This document shows positions 42,365 to 50,017 of a DNA stretch of 64,000 bases, piece by piece. The stretch comes from Fen-999 sp044220545 (GTDB lineage: Bacteria > Pseudomonadota > Gammaproteobacteria > Burkholderiales > Rhodocyclaceae). A program made the translations under genes and the position numbers. Numbering within the stretch: position 1 is the stretch's first letter; the number at the start of each line of letters is the position of its first letter. The notes beneath the pieces were generated by a model, which was not told the DNA's origin, ran no database searches, and saw nothing but the letters and a program-made list of their open reading frames with translations. The stretch lies in NCBI GenBank assembly GCA_044220545.1, contig JBGAQX010000021.1, positions 62,001 to 126,000 of the forward strand, given 5' to 3'.

Positions 42365-43800
42365 TTGCACACGCGAAACCCCTGGCGAGCAGTGTGACTC
42401 AACCAAGCTTGGTGACCAGACAGGAGCCACTCTTGCAGCGCAAGTGCGCCTGCGACAGTGGCTCGCGGACGAGCGGTGAATACGGTGACAACGCGGAGTC
42501 CCGCGGCAAGACGCGCCTGCCAGACAGGCCGCCGGAACCGGCGCCGCAACAGGACACGGAACGGCATTTCGGGCACGACTTCGCGCACATACCGGTGTAC
42601 GAGCGCGGCGCGCCCGCCGTTCAGCCCAAGCTGGTCATCGGCGCGCCCGGCGATCGCTTCGAGCAGGAGGCCGATGCCGTCGCCGACCAGGTGATGCGCC
42701 AGACCGACGAACGCCCCGCCGATCCGGCCGCGCGTGACGGCGTGGCGCCGTTGCGGCGGAAGATGGGCGATTCGACCGGACTCGAGCGGATCCAGCGCCA
42801 AGCCAACAGCCCCTTCAGGCTCGACGAGGGCCTGGTGACCGAAGAGGATGGTACGGCCGATAGTGGTGCGGACCGACTCCAGACCAAGGCGGCGCCCGGC
42901 GCCCAACCCGCCGTCGCGCCGGGCGTCGCGGCGGGGATCCAGGCCCTGCGCACGCGGGGTGCGCCTTTGGCCGCGCCCTTGCGCTCCTTCATGGAGTCCC
43001 GTTTCGGCCATGATTTCGGTCAGGTGCGCGTGCACACCGGTGGCACGGCGACGGCGGTGGCGCAACGCATCAACGCCCGCGCCTTCACCGTCGGGCGGGA
43101 CGTTGTTTTCGGCGACGGGCAGTTCGCGGCCGACAGCCATTCCGGCCAGCGGCTGATTGCCCACGAGTTGACCCACGTCGTTCAGCAGGGTCATGCGCCG
43201 CCACTGTCGCCGGCCCGGTCGGCGGGCCCGGCGGCGCGTCAGCCGCTGCTTGCCGGAGCCGACCCGGACCCCGGGGTGATTCGCCGCGTCAAATGGCATC
43301 CCAACACGGCCACCGGCAAGAAGTCCGCGCCCTGGGGGCCGGGCAGGCCCGTCGGCAAGGTGCTGACGGGAAAGACCGAGGCCGGCACGTCAATCGACAT
43401 CTGGCGTCCCGACGATGGCGCCACCTACTGGTGCCATGGCTACACCTTCGGCGGCAAGACGGCAAAAGGTGGCCCGTATTCGGTTTGGGGCGAAAGCGTG
43501 CCGACCATACTGGCGGACGACGGCTGGAAGTCGACCTCCGCCTGCATGGCGCAGCCGTCGGACATCATGGTCTTCCGCGATGCCAAGGGCCAGGTCGCGC
43601 ATTCCGGGATCATCCGCTCCGTGGTGTCATCGGCGGCGGGCCAGGTGGATGAAGCGAACAGCACAGTGGAATCGAAGTGGGGCTACAGCACCCACAACAC
43701 CAGTTCCTGGGAAACCAATGCCAAGGGCTATGGCCGCTACGTTTGTTACTCCAAGGCGCCATTGACCGGCGTCTGCGGCAGCAGCGCCAACGAAGGGTGA
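42361..43800 (+). CDS. DUF4157 protein with Cys/His amidase-like C-terminus (candidate eCIS cargo 2)
   Basis: A 479-residue protein. The N-terminus has the usual DUF4157 leader (LLQRKCACDSG; RHFGHDFAHIPVY; LVIGAPGDRFEQEADAVADQVM). The core domain follows at ~205-275 (MESRFGHDFGQVRVHTGG; IAHELTHVVQQ, HExxH at His268-His272). The last ~170 residues form a separate domain with YWCHGYTFGGK (Cys358) and DIMVFRDAKGQVAHSGII (His414), the Cys-then-His pattern of CHAP/NlpC-P60 papain-like amidases. It may cut peptidoglycan or amide links. Different from cargo 1 beyond the shared core. ATG 42361 overlaps the HEAT gene stop. Confidence 0.85.
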   Translation: MIAHAKPLASSVTQPSLVTRQEPLLQRKCACDSGSRTSGEYGDNAESRGKTRLPDRPPEPAPQQDTERHFGHDFAHIPVYERGAPAVQPKLVIGAPGDRFEQEADAVADQVMRQTDERPADPAARDGVAPLRRKMGDSTGLERIQRQANSPFRLDEGLVTEEDGTADSGADRLQTKAAPGAQPAVAPGVAAGIQALRTRGAPLAAPLRSFMESRFGHDFGQVRVHTGGTATAVAQRINARAFTVGRDVVFGDGQFAADSHSGQRLIAHELTHVVQQGHAPPLSPARSAGPAARQPLLAGADPDPGVIRRVKWHPNTATGKKSAPWGPGRPVGKVLTGKTEAGTSIDIWRPDDGATYWCHGYTFGGKTAKGGPYSVWGESVPTILADDGWKSTSACMAQPSDIMVFRDAKGQVAHSGIIRSVVSSAAGQVDEANSTVESKWGYSTHNTSSWETNAKGYGRYVCYSKAPLTGVCGSSANEG

Positions 43801-43808
43801 ACGCCGCC

Positions 43809-44051
43809 ATGGACAACAGCCTGCTCGAGCAAGACCTCGCCACCGGCGGACGCGATGCCACCTACCGCGCCATGAGCTTCATCGCCCGCTCGGGAGGCCC
43901 GCGCATCGCGGCTGCCGCTGGCGAGCTGACCGCGCTGAACGAGCAGCGCGCGGACATGCTGGCCTGGCTGAAGTCCCAGCCCGGCCTGGTCGTGCTGGTG
44001 GCCGACTATGTGCGCTACTGCGAGCAGTGGTCGCCGATCTTCAGGGACTGA
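43809..44051 (+). CDS. small protein of unknown function
   Basis: An 80-residue helical protein I cannot assign. It has RDATYRAMSFIARSGGPRIAAAAGELTALNEQRADML followed by a Val/Leu helix and ends EQWSPIFRD. No signal peptide and no clear membrane segment. It lies 8 bp after the DUF4157 gene and 1 bp before the tube-initiator gene, tightly coupled. Possible chaperone or adaptor; inference only. Confidence 0.55.
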   Translation: MDNSLLEQDLATGGRDATYRAMSFIARSGGPRIAAAAGELTALNEQRADMLAWLKSQPGLVVLVADYVRYCEQWSPIFRD

Positions 44052-44052
44052 G

Positions 44053-44712
44053 ATGACCACCTACCCCAACTCCCCCAAAGTCCTCAAGGGCGGCCTGGTG
44101 CTGATCGATCCGCAATCGGCCAAGGTCTTGCGCATCATCTCGCTCCAGTACAACCCGGAGAAACTCACCCGCGGTTTGCAGGTGCAGACGGCCGGTGGCG
44201 AGGGCGGCAACCGTAGCGAGGCGATGCGCTTCAAGGGGCCGGCGGTGGAGACGATCAAGCTGGAAGCGGATATCGACGCCGCCGACCAGCTCGAGTTTCC
44301 CGACAAGAATCGCGTCACCGTCGAGAACGGCATCCAGCCCCAGCTCGCGGTGCTCGAAGCGCTGGCGCACCCAAGCAGCGCCCAGTTGCTGGCGGTCGAT
44401 CGGCAGGCCGGTTCCGGCACGCTGGAGATCGCGCCGATGGAGGCGCCGCTGATGCTCTTCGTCTGGAGCCGGAACCGCATCGTGCCGGTGCGCCTGACCG
44501 AGTTCTCGATCACCGAGGAGGCCTTCGATCCGGCGCTCAATCCGATTGTCGCCAAGGTCAGCATCGGCTTGCGCGTCCTGTCGGTGGACGACCTGGGCTT
44601 TGCCCACAAGGGCGGCAGCCTGTTCATGAGCTACCTGCAAGCCAAGGAACAACTCGCCGCCAAGGCGCAGCTCGGCGGTTTCGCGGCGCTGGGCATAGGA
44701 GGAATCGGCTGA
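44053..44712 (+). CDS. CIS tube initiator protein (Afp7/Pvc7-like N-terminal domain)
   Basis: A 219-residue protein of the contractile-injection-system tube-protein family. Diagnostic segment: LVLIDPQSAKVLRIISLQYNPEKLTRGLQ, then TIKLEADIDAADQLEFPD and ITEEAFDPALNPIVAKVSIGL. In Afp7 this domain sits between tube and hub and is fused to LysM; here LysM is encoded by the next gene, which begins on the last base of this stop. ATG 44053 is chosen by the family start MTTYPNSPKVLKG; an earlier ATG in frame overlaps the preceding gene. Confidence 0.85.
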   Translation: MTTYPNSPKVLKGGLVLIDPQSAKVLRIISLQYNPEKLTRGLQVQTAGGEGGNRSEAMRFKGPAVETIKLEADIDAADQLEFPDKNRVTVENGIQPQLAVLEALAHPSSAQLLAVDRQAGSGTLEIAPMEAPLMLFVWSRNRIVPVRLTEFSITEEAFDPALNPIVAKVSIGLRVLSVDDLGFAHKGGSLFMSYLQAKEQLAAKAQLGGFAALGIGGIG

Positions 44713-45074
44713 TGGACCCGGTACAAGCCTTCATGCAGGCCAACGCGCTGGCCACGCCGCTGTTCCCGCCCACCAGCCGCTATTACGGCATCGCCAGCGC
44801 GCAAACCACGGCGACGGACGGCACGGTGATCACCTATCTCAAGCGCCGCTTCGTGCCGCCGCCCGAGAACTTTTCGCTGCTGGCCGAGCACCTGGTGGTG
44901 TCCGGCGATCGCCTGGACAATCTGGCCGCCCGCTACCTGGGCGACCCGCAACAGTACTGGCGCATTTGCGACGCCAACGGGGCGATGCGGCCGGCCGGGT
45001 TGACCGAAACCGTGGGTGTCCGGCTGCGCATCACGCTGCCCGAGGGGATCCCGGGAGCACCCGATGCTGGCTAA
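44712..45074 (+). CDS. LysM-domain baseplate adaptor (T4 gp53-like)
   Basis: A 120-residue protein with a ~45-residue N-terminal strand region (SRYYGIASAQTTATDGTVITYLKRRFVPP) and one LysM domain (EHLVVSGDRLDNLAARYLGDPQQYWRICDANG). In contractile tails a LysM-bearing protein of this size links tube initiator, hub and wedge (T4 gp53). It starts at the last base of the previous stop codon and overlaps the hub gene by 11 bp. Confidence 0.85.
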   Translation: MDPVQAFMQANALATPLFPPTSRYYGIASAQTTATDGTVITYLKRRFVPPPENFSLLAEHLVVSGDRLDNLAARYLGDPQQYWRICDANGAMRPAGLTETVGVRLRITLPEGIPGAPDAG

Positions 45075-46206
45075 GGGCATCCAGCTCACGCTCATGATCG
45101 GCCCGGTGATCGCCGTGCCAGCGCCGCGCGTGGTCATGGACGCGCTCGACAGCGTTCAGGTGACGACCGCCGCCGGCTCGGTGAGCGCCTTCCAGCTCAC
45201 CTTCCAGTTCTCGGCGAAGTCCGAGCTGAATACCATATTCCTGATTGCCGCCGGCAACGGCACGTCGATTGGCATGCCACCACTGCGCGTGATGCTGATC
45301 GTCACGCTCAACGGCACGCCGCAGCCGCTGTTCGACGGCGTCATGACCAACGTCGAAGTGCAGGCCGGCAGCGGCGGTTCGCCCGGCACGGTCACGGTCA
45401 CCGGCGAGGACCTGAGCAAGGTGATGGACATGCAGGACTGGAGCGGCCTGCCGTTTCCGGCCATGCCCATCGAGGCGCGCGTGGCGCTGCTCTGCGCCAA
45501 GTACGCGCCATTCGGCATGATCCCGCTGGTGATTCCGGATCTGTTTCCGGAGGTGCCGATTCCGGTGGACAAGATTCCGGCGCAGCAGGGAACGGACCTC
45601 GCCTACATCCGGCTGCTGGCCGAGAAGATCGGCTACGTCTTCTACATCGAGCCGGGGCCGGCCGCCGGTACCAACATCGCCTACTTCGGTCCCGAGATCA
45701 AGGTCGGCGTGCCCCAGCCGGCGCTCAACGTCGACATGGACGCGCTGACCAACGTCGAGTCGCTGAGCTTCAGTTTCGATCCGACCAAGGGCGTGCTGCC
45801 GGTGGTCTTCATCCAGAACCAGCTCACCCGGGTGCCGATCCCGATCCCGATCCCGAACCTGAATCCGCTGCAACCGCCGCTGGGTCTGCTGCCGACGCCG
45901 ATCGCCCGGATCACCCTGCTCAAGGACACGGCCAAGATGACGCCCATGGCCGCCATCAAGACCGGCCTGGCCGAAGCGAAGAAGTCGCAGGACTCGGTGA
46001 CGGCGCGCGGCAGCCTTGACGTGCTGCGCTACGGCCGGCCGCTCAAGGCGCGCCAGCTGGTCGGCGTGCGCGGAGCGGGACTGGCCTACGACGGGCTCTA
46101 CTATGTCCAGAGCGTCACCAGCACGCTCAAGCGCGGCGAGTTCAAGCAGAGCTTCAGTCTGACGCGCAACGGCTTGATTTCCATCACCCCGAGGGTGCCG
46201 GTATGA
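45064..46206 (+). CDS. baseplate hub protein (T4 gp27 / VgrG N-terminal-like)
   Basis: A 380-residue hub protein with the gp27/Afp8 N-terminal pattern: FQLTFQFSAKSELNT, PLFDGVMTNVEVQ, VTVTGEDLSKVMD and GTDLAYIRLLAEKIGYVFYIEPG. The trimer connects tube to spike. A Pro/Ile run VPIPIPIPNLNP sits near residue 260. The OB-fold spike half is a separate downstream gene, whereas Afp8 and VgrG fuse the two. ATG 45064 is internal to the LysM gene's end; the overlap suggests coupling. ATGA overlap with the spike gene. Confidence 0.88.
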   Translation: MLAKGIQLTLMIGPVIAVPAPRVVMDALDSVQVTTAAGSVSAFQLTFQFSAKSELNTIFLIAAGNGTSIGMPPLRVMLIVTLNGTPQPLFDGVMTNVEVQAGSGGSPGTVTVTGEDLSKVMDMQDWSGLPFPAMPIEARVALLCAKYAPFGMIPLVIPDLFPEVPIPVDKIPAQQGTDLAYIRLLAEKIGYVFYIEPGPAAGTNIAYFGPEIKVGVPQPALNVDMDALTNVESLSFSFDPTKGVLPVVFIQNQLTRVPIPIPIPNLNPLQPPLGLLPTPIARITLLKDTAKMTPMAAIKTGLAEAKKSQDSVTARGSLDVLRYGRPLKARQLVGVRGAGLAYDGLYYVQSVTSTLKRGEFKQSFSLTRNGLISITPRVPV

Positions 46207-46718
46207 GCGGCCAGGAGCGCTACTTCGGCAAGTATCGCGGCATGGTGATCGGCAATGTCGATCCCATGCAACAGGGCCGCCTTCTGGTTCAGGTGCCGGA
46301 CGTGGCCGGGCTGATTCCGACCACCTGGGCGATGCCCTGTGTGCCGATGGCCGGCTTGCAAAGTGGCATGTTCGCGCTGCCCACCATCGGTTCCGGTGTC
46401 TGGGTCGAGTTCGAACAGGGCGATCCGGATCATCCGATCTGGGTCGGCTGCTTCTGGGGCAGCGCCGCCGAGGTGCCGGCGCTGGCGTTGCTGACGCCGC
46501 CGCTGGTGCCGGCCATCACGCTGCAAACGCCCCTGCAGAACGGCATCACCATCTCCGACCTGCCGGGCCCGACCGGCGGCATCATGCTGAAAAGCGCTAC
46601 CGGGGCGACGCTGATCGTCAACGACACCGGCATCTACATCCAGAACGGCAAGGGCGCGATGATCACCATGGTCGGACCGACCATCACGATCAACAACGGC
46701 GCGCTGACGGTGATCTGA
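46203..46718 (+). CDS. baseplate spike protein (gp5/gpV OB-fold)
   Basis: A 171-residue protein. Residues ~8-95 are the phage baseplate assembly V / gp5 OB-fold: GKYRGMVIGNVDPMQQGRLLVQVP, then TTWAMPCVPMAG and GVWVEFEQGDPDHPIWVG with the conserved GDPDxPxWxG. The tail (~125-171) of alternating residues, GIMLKSATGATLIVNDTGIYI and TITINNGALTVI, forms the beta-needle. No lysozyme domain, unlike T4 gp5. Precedes the tip protein by 2 bp. Confidence 0.93.
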   Translation: MSGQERYFGKYRGMVIGNVDPMQQGRLLVQVPDVAGLIPTTWAMPCVPMAGLQSGMFALPTIGSGVWVEFEQGDPDHPIWVGCFWGSAAEVPALALLTPPLVPAITLQTPLQNGITISDLPGPTGGIMLKSATGATLIVNDTGIYIQNGKGAMITMVGPTITINNGALTVI

Positions 46719-46720
46719 CC

Positions 46721-47041
46721 ATGCCCGGACCACTCCTCCATGTCGGCGCCACCGTCCTTTGTGCCCACGGCGGCACGGCGGCGCCGACCGCGCCCAATCC
46801 GCGCCTGCTGGCGAGCGGCCAGCCGACGGCCACCATGGCGGCGCCGTATGCGATTGTCGGCTGCCCGTTCAATGTCAGCGGCGCGCCGGTGCCGTGCGTC
46901 ACCGGGCAGTGGGTGGTGGCGGCGACACGGGTATTTTCCAACGGCCAGCCGCTGGTGCTGATGGACAGCCAGGCGGTGTGCGCGCCCAACGGCACGCCGC
47001 TGCTGCCGGTCGTTGCCCAGATGCGGGTCATCGGCAGCTAA
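46721..47041 (+). CDS. PAAR-like / DUF4280 spike tip protein
   Basis: A 106-residue tip protein that caps the spike needle. It opens PLLHVGATVLCAHGGTAAP and contains VGCPFNVSGAPVPCVTGQWVVAATRVFSNGQPLVLMDSQAVC in segments, the DUF4280/PAAR-like layout with conserved Cys residues and a His for metal. Length and place (directly after the OB-fold spike) match Afp10-type tips. 17 bp to the gp25 gene. Confidence 0.88.
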   Translation: MPGPLLHVGATVLCAHGGTAAPTAPNPRLLASGQPTATMAAPYAIVGCPFNVSGAPVPCVTGQWVVAATRVFSNGQPLVLMDSQAVCAPNGTPLLPVVAQMRVIGS

Positions 47042-47058
47042 ACGATGCGGAGGCCATC

Positions 47059-47427
47059 ATGACGAACCTGCGCTACCCCTACCAGTTCGATGGCCGCGGT
47101 CGTACCGCCGAGGCCGGCGAGGACGACTACATTCGCGGGCTGATCGAGCAGGTGCTGTTCACCGCGCCGGGCGAGCGGGTCATGCGCCCGGACTTCGGCA
47201 GCGGCGTGATGCAACTGGTGTTCGCCCCGAACAGCAACGAACTGGCGGCGACCACGCAATTCCTGGTGCAGTCCGCATTGCAGCAATGGCTGGGCAATCT
47301 GATCTCGCTGGAAGGCGTGGAAGTCGAGGCCGAAGACTCGACCCTGCGTGTCGTGGTGCGCTACGCCGTCCGTCGCTCCGGAGCCAGCCAGGTGGCCGAG
47401 TTCACCCGGGAAGAGGGCTTGCCATGA
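47059..47427 (+). CDS. baseplate wedge protein (gp25/GPW family)
   Basis: A 122-residue gp25-like protein. Pattern: YIRGLIEQVLFTAPGERVMRPDFGSG, LVFAPNSNELAATTQFLVQSALQQWL, GVEVEAEDSTLRVVVRYAVRR. It nucleates the sheath on the baseplate in T4 and T6SS. ATG 47059 is chosen since the family starts about here; it is 17 bp from the tip gene. The next gene overlaps by ATGA. Confidence 0.92.
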   Translation: MTNLRYPYQFDGRGRTAEAGEDDYIRGLIEQVLFTAPGERVMRPDFGSGVMQLVFAPNSNELAATTQFLVQSALQQWLGNLISLEGVEVEAEDSTLRVVVRYAVRRSGASQVAEFTREEGLP

Positions 47428-50015
47428 TCTATCACTGCTGCGAACCACTGCGCCGCAATGCCGTCGCCGCCCACCCGACGCTCAACGGCATCGACTACCT
47501 GGAGGTGCTGGACAACGACTCGCCGGAGAGCGAGCTGCGTCAGCGCACGCTGCTCCTGCGCCTGCTGAAGCCGGTGCCGGCGGGCTTTAGCGCCGGACAG
47601 GCGCGCATCGAAGGCGGCGAGCGGGTGCGCAACGTGGCCATCGAATGGGTGGGCGCCGCATCGACTCCGCCGGCCGCGGCGACCGCCGCCGAACAGGCCT
47701 ATTTCGCGGCCTTGCCCGAGGCGGATCATGTGCTGGTGATTCGCACCGACCGCTATGGTGATCACTCCAGCTACACCTTGCGCCTGGTGCGCTCGCCAGT
47801 CGATGCCACGCCTCCGGCGGGCTTCGATCCGGTCCTGGCCGAAATCCCGTTTTCGTTCAAGGTCGAATGTCCGAGCGACTTCGACTGCAAGCCGGTCGTG
47901 GTCTGTCCCGACGACCCGACACCGGCGCCGGTGATCGACTATCTGGCCAAGGACTATGCCAGTTTCCGGCGTCTGGTCCTGGACCGGATCACGCAACTGC
48001 TGCCCGACTGGCACGAGCGCAGCGCCGCCGACCTGGGCGTCACCCTGGCCGAGCTGATCGCCTACGCGGGGGACCAGCTCTCCTACCAGCAGGATGCCGT
48101 CGCCACCGAGGCCTATCTGGAAACGGCGCGGCGGCGTACCTCTCTGCGGCGCCACGCCCTGCTGGTCGACTACCACCTGCACGATGGCTGCAATGCGCGC
48201 GTCTGGCTGCACGTGCCGGTGGCCGCCGCCACCGTGGCCCTCGACCAGGCGACGACCCGCTTCTGCACTCGCGTGGCCGGGCTGCCGCCGCGCCTGGTGC
48301 CCGCTTCGCGCGACGAAGAGCTGGCGCTGCGGGAGCGGCCGGCGATCTTCGAGCCGCTGCACGACGCCACCCTGCGCGCGGCGCACAATCAGATCGATTT
48401 CCACGCCTGGGGCAATCGACGCTGCTGCCTGCCGAAGGGCGCCACCAGCGCGACGCTGGCCGGGCATCTGGCCGCCCTCGCGGTTGGCGACGTGCTGTTG
48501 TTCGAGGAAGTGTTCGGTCCCGCGACCGGCGCGACCGGCGATGCCGATCCCACCCATCGCCATGTCCTGCGGCTGACGGCGGTACGCGCGTTCTCGCCGG
48601 ACGATCCGGCGCTGCCGCTGACCGACCCGCTGACCGGCGCCGAAATCACCGAGATCGCCTGGGCCGCCGAAGACGCGCTGCCGTTCCCGCTGTGCATTTC
48701 CTCGGTCACCGACCCGACCCACGGCGAGGCCTTTCTCGACCATGTCAGCGTCGCGCGCGGCAACATGGTGCTGGCCGATCATGGCCATACCGTTCCCGCC
48801 AGCGAAGAACTGGGCCGCGTACCGTCGTCCCGGCTGGCCTATCCCGCCGATCGGGACCGTGATCGTTGCCAGGACGCGACAGCCCTGGACGTACCACCGC
48901 GCTTCAACCCGATGCTGGCCAGCTCGCCGCTGACCTTCGCCGGCACGGTCGTCAAGACGACGACCGTGGCCGGCGCCAGCACCAGCCAGCGGCTGGCATT
49001 CGATCCCGAGGCGGCGGCGTCGGCGGCGCTGACCTGGCGCATGGAAGACACCTTGCCGCGCATCGAGCTCGACAGCACGCTGGGTTCGGTCGGCCAATCG
49101 TGGACGGCGCGGCGCGACCTGCTCAACAGCGACGCCGACGCGCCGGACTTCGTGGTCGAAGTCGAACACGACGGCGGCGCGCGGCTGCGCTTCGGCGACG
49201 ACACGCATGGCCGGCGCCCGGAAACGGGCACGACGTTCACCGCCCGCTATCGGGTCGGCAATGGGCGCGCCGGCAACGTCGGCGCGGAGGCCATCGCCCA
49301 TGTCATCCAGATCGATCCGGGCATTCTGGGGGTCAGAAATCCGCTCCCGGCGGTGGGCGGTACCGACCGCGAGGATGCGGCCACCCTGCGCCGGCGCGCG
49401 CCGCAAGCCTTCCGGCGCCAGGAGCGGGCCGTCACGCCGGATGACTACGCCGAGGTCACCGGGCGGCATGCCGGCGTGCAGCGGGCCGCGGCCACCTTGC
49501 GCTGGACGGGAAGCTGGCACACGGTGTTCATCACTGTCGACCGGGACGGCGGCCTGCCGGTCGATGCCGCCTTCGAGGACGAGATCGCGGCCCATGTCGA
49601 TCGCTACCGCATGGCGGGCCACGACACCGAATTCAACGATCCGATCCATGTCGCGCTGGAAGTGGAACTGCTGGTCTGCGTGTTGCCGAGCCACTTTCGG
49701 GCCGATGTGCGGGCCGGCCTGCTCGATGAGCTGGGCAGCCGCGTGCTGGCCGACGGCCGACGCGGGCTGTTCCATCCCGACAACCTGTCCTTCGGTCAGA
49801 CCGTCTACCTCAGCCAGATCTATGCCGCCGCGCGCCGGGTGTCCGGAGTCGGTTCGGTGAGCGCCACGGTCTTCCAGCGCCAGGATATGGACGACACGCA
49901 ATATCTGGGCGACGGCTTCATGAAGCTCGCCCGGTTGGAAATCCCGCGCCTGGACAACGACGCCAACTTTCCCGAGCACGGCGTGCTCCGCTTCAACCTG
50001 TTCGGAGGCAAATAG
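47424..50015 (+). CDS. baseplate J-type wedge protein 1 (gp6-like, Afp11-type)
   Basis: An 863-residue baseplate protein. The N-terminal half starts MIYHCCEPLRRNAV and has a cytoplasmic beta domain; ERSAADLGVTLAELIAYAGDQLSYQQDAVATEAYL and the following RRTSLRRHALLVDYHLHD are diagnostic of the putative-baseplate-assembly family. The C-terminal part (GVRNPLPAVGGTDREDAATLRRRAPQAFRR in pieces and RAVTPDDYAEVTGRHAGVQRA) is the J domain. It forms the wedge ring that holds sheath to baseplate. I set the start at ATG 47424 by ATGA overlap; the open frame upstream belongs to gp25's other frame. Confidence 0.92.
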   Translation: MIYHCCEPLRRNAVAAHPTLNGIDYLEVLDNDSPESELRQRTLLLRLLKPVPAGFSAGQARIEGGERVRNVAIEWVGAASTPPAAATAAEQAYFAALPEADHVLVIRTDRYGDHSSYTLRLVRSPVDATPPAGFDPVLAEIPFSFKVECPSDFDCKPVVVCPDDPTPAPVIDYLAKDYASFRRLVLDRITQLLPDWHERSAADLGVTLAELIAYAGDQLSYQQDAVATEAYLETARRRTSLRRHALLVDYHLHDGCNARVWLHVPVAAATVALDQATTRFCTRVAGLPPRLVPASRDEELALRERPAIFEPLHDATLRAAHNQIDFHAWGNRRCCLPKGATSATLAGHLAALAVGDVLLFEEVFGPATGATGDADPTHRHVLRLTAVRAFSPDDPALPLTDPLTGAEITEIAWAAEDALPFPLCISSVTDPTHGEAFLDHVSVARGNMVLADHGHTVPASEELGRVPSSRLAYPADRDRDRCQDATALDVPPRFNPMLASSPLTFAGTVVKTTTVAGASTSQRLAFDPEAAASAALTWRMEDTLPRIELDSTLGSVGQSWTARRDLLNSDADAPDFVVEVEHDGGARLRFGDDTHGRRPETGTTFTARYRVGNGRAGNVGAEAIAHVIQIDPGILGVRNPLPAVGGTDREDAATLRRRAPQAFRRQERAVTPDDYAEVTGRHAGVQRAAATLRWTGSWHTVFITVDRDGGLPVDAAFEDEIAAHVDRYRMAGHDTEFNDPIHVALEVELLVCVLPSHFRADVRAGLLDELGSRVLADGRRGLFHPDNLSFGQTVYLSQIYAAARRVSGVGSVSATVFQRQDMDDTQYLGDGFMKLARLEIPRLDNDANFPEHGVLRFNLFGGK

Positions 50016-50017
50016 CC

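Noticed and set aside
45834..45857. ATCCCG microrepeat in the hub gene
   Set aside because: Three copies, unit of 6 bp, so changes stay in frame; it just encodes an Ile-Pro run.
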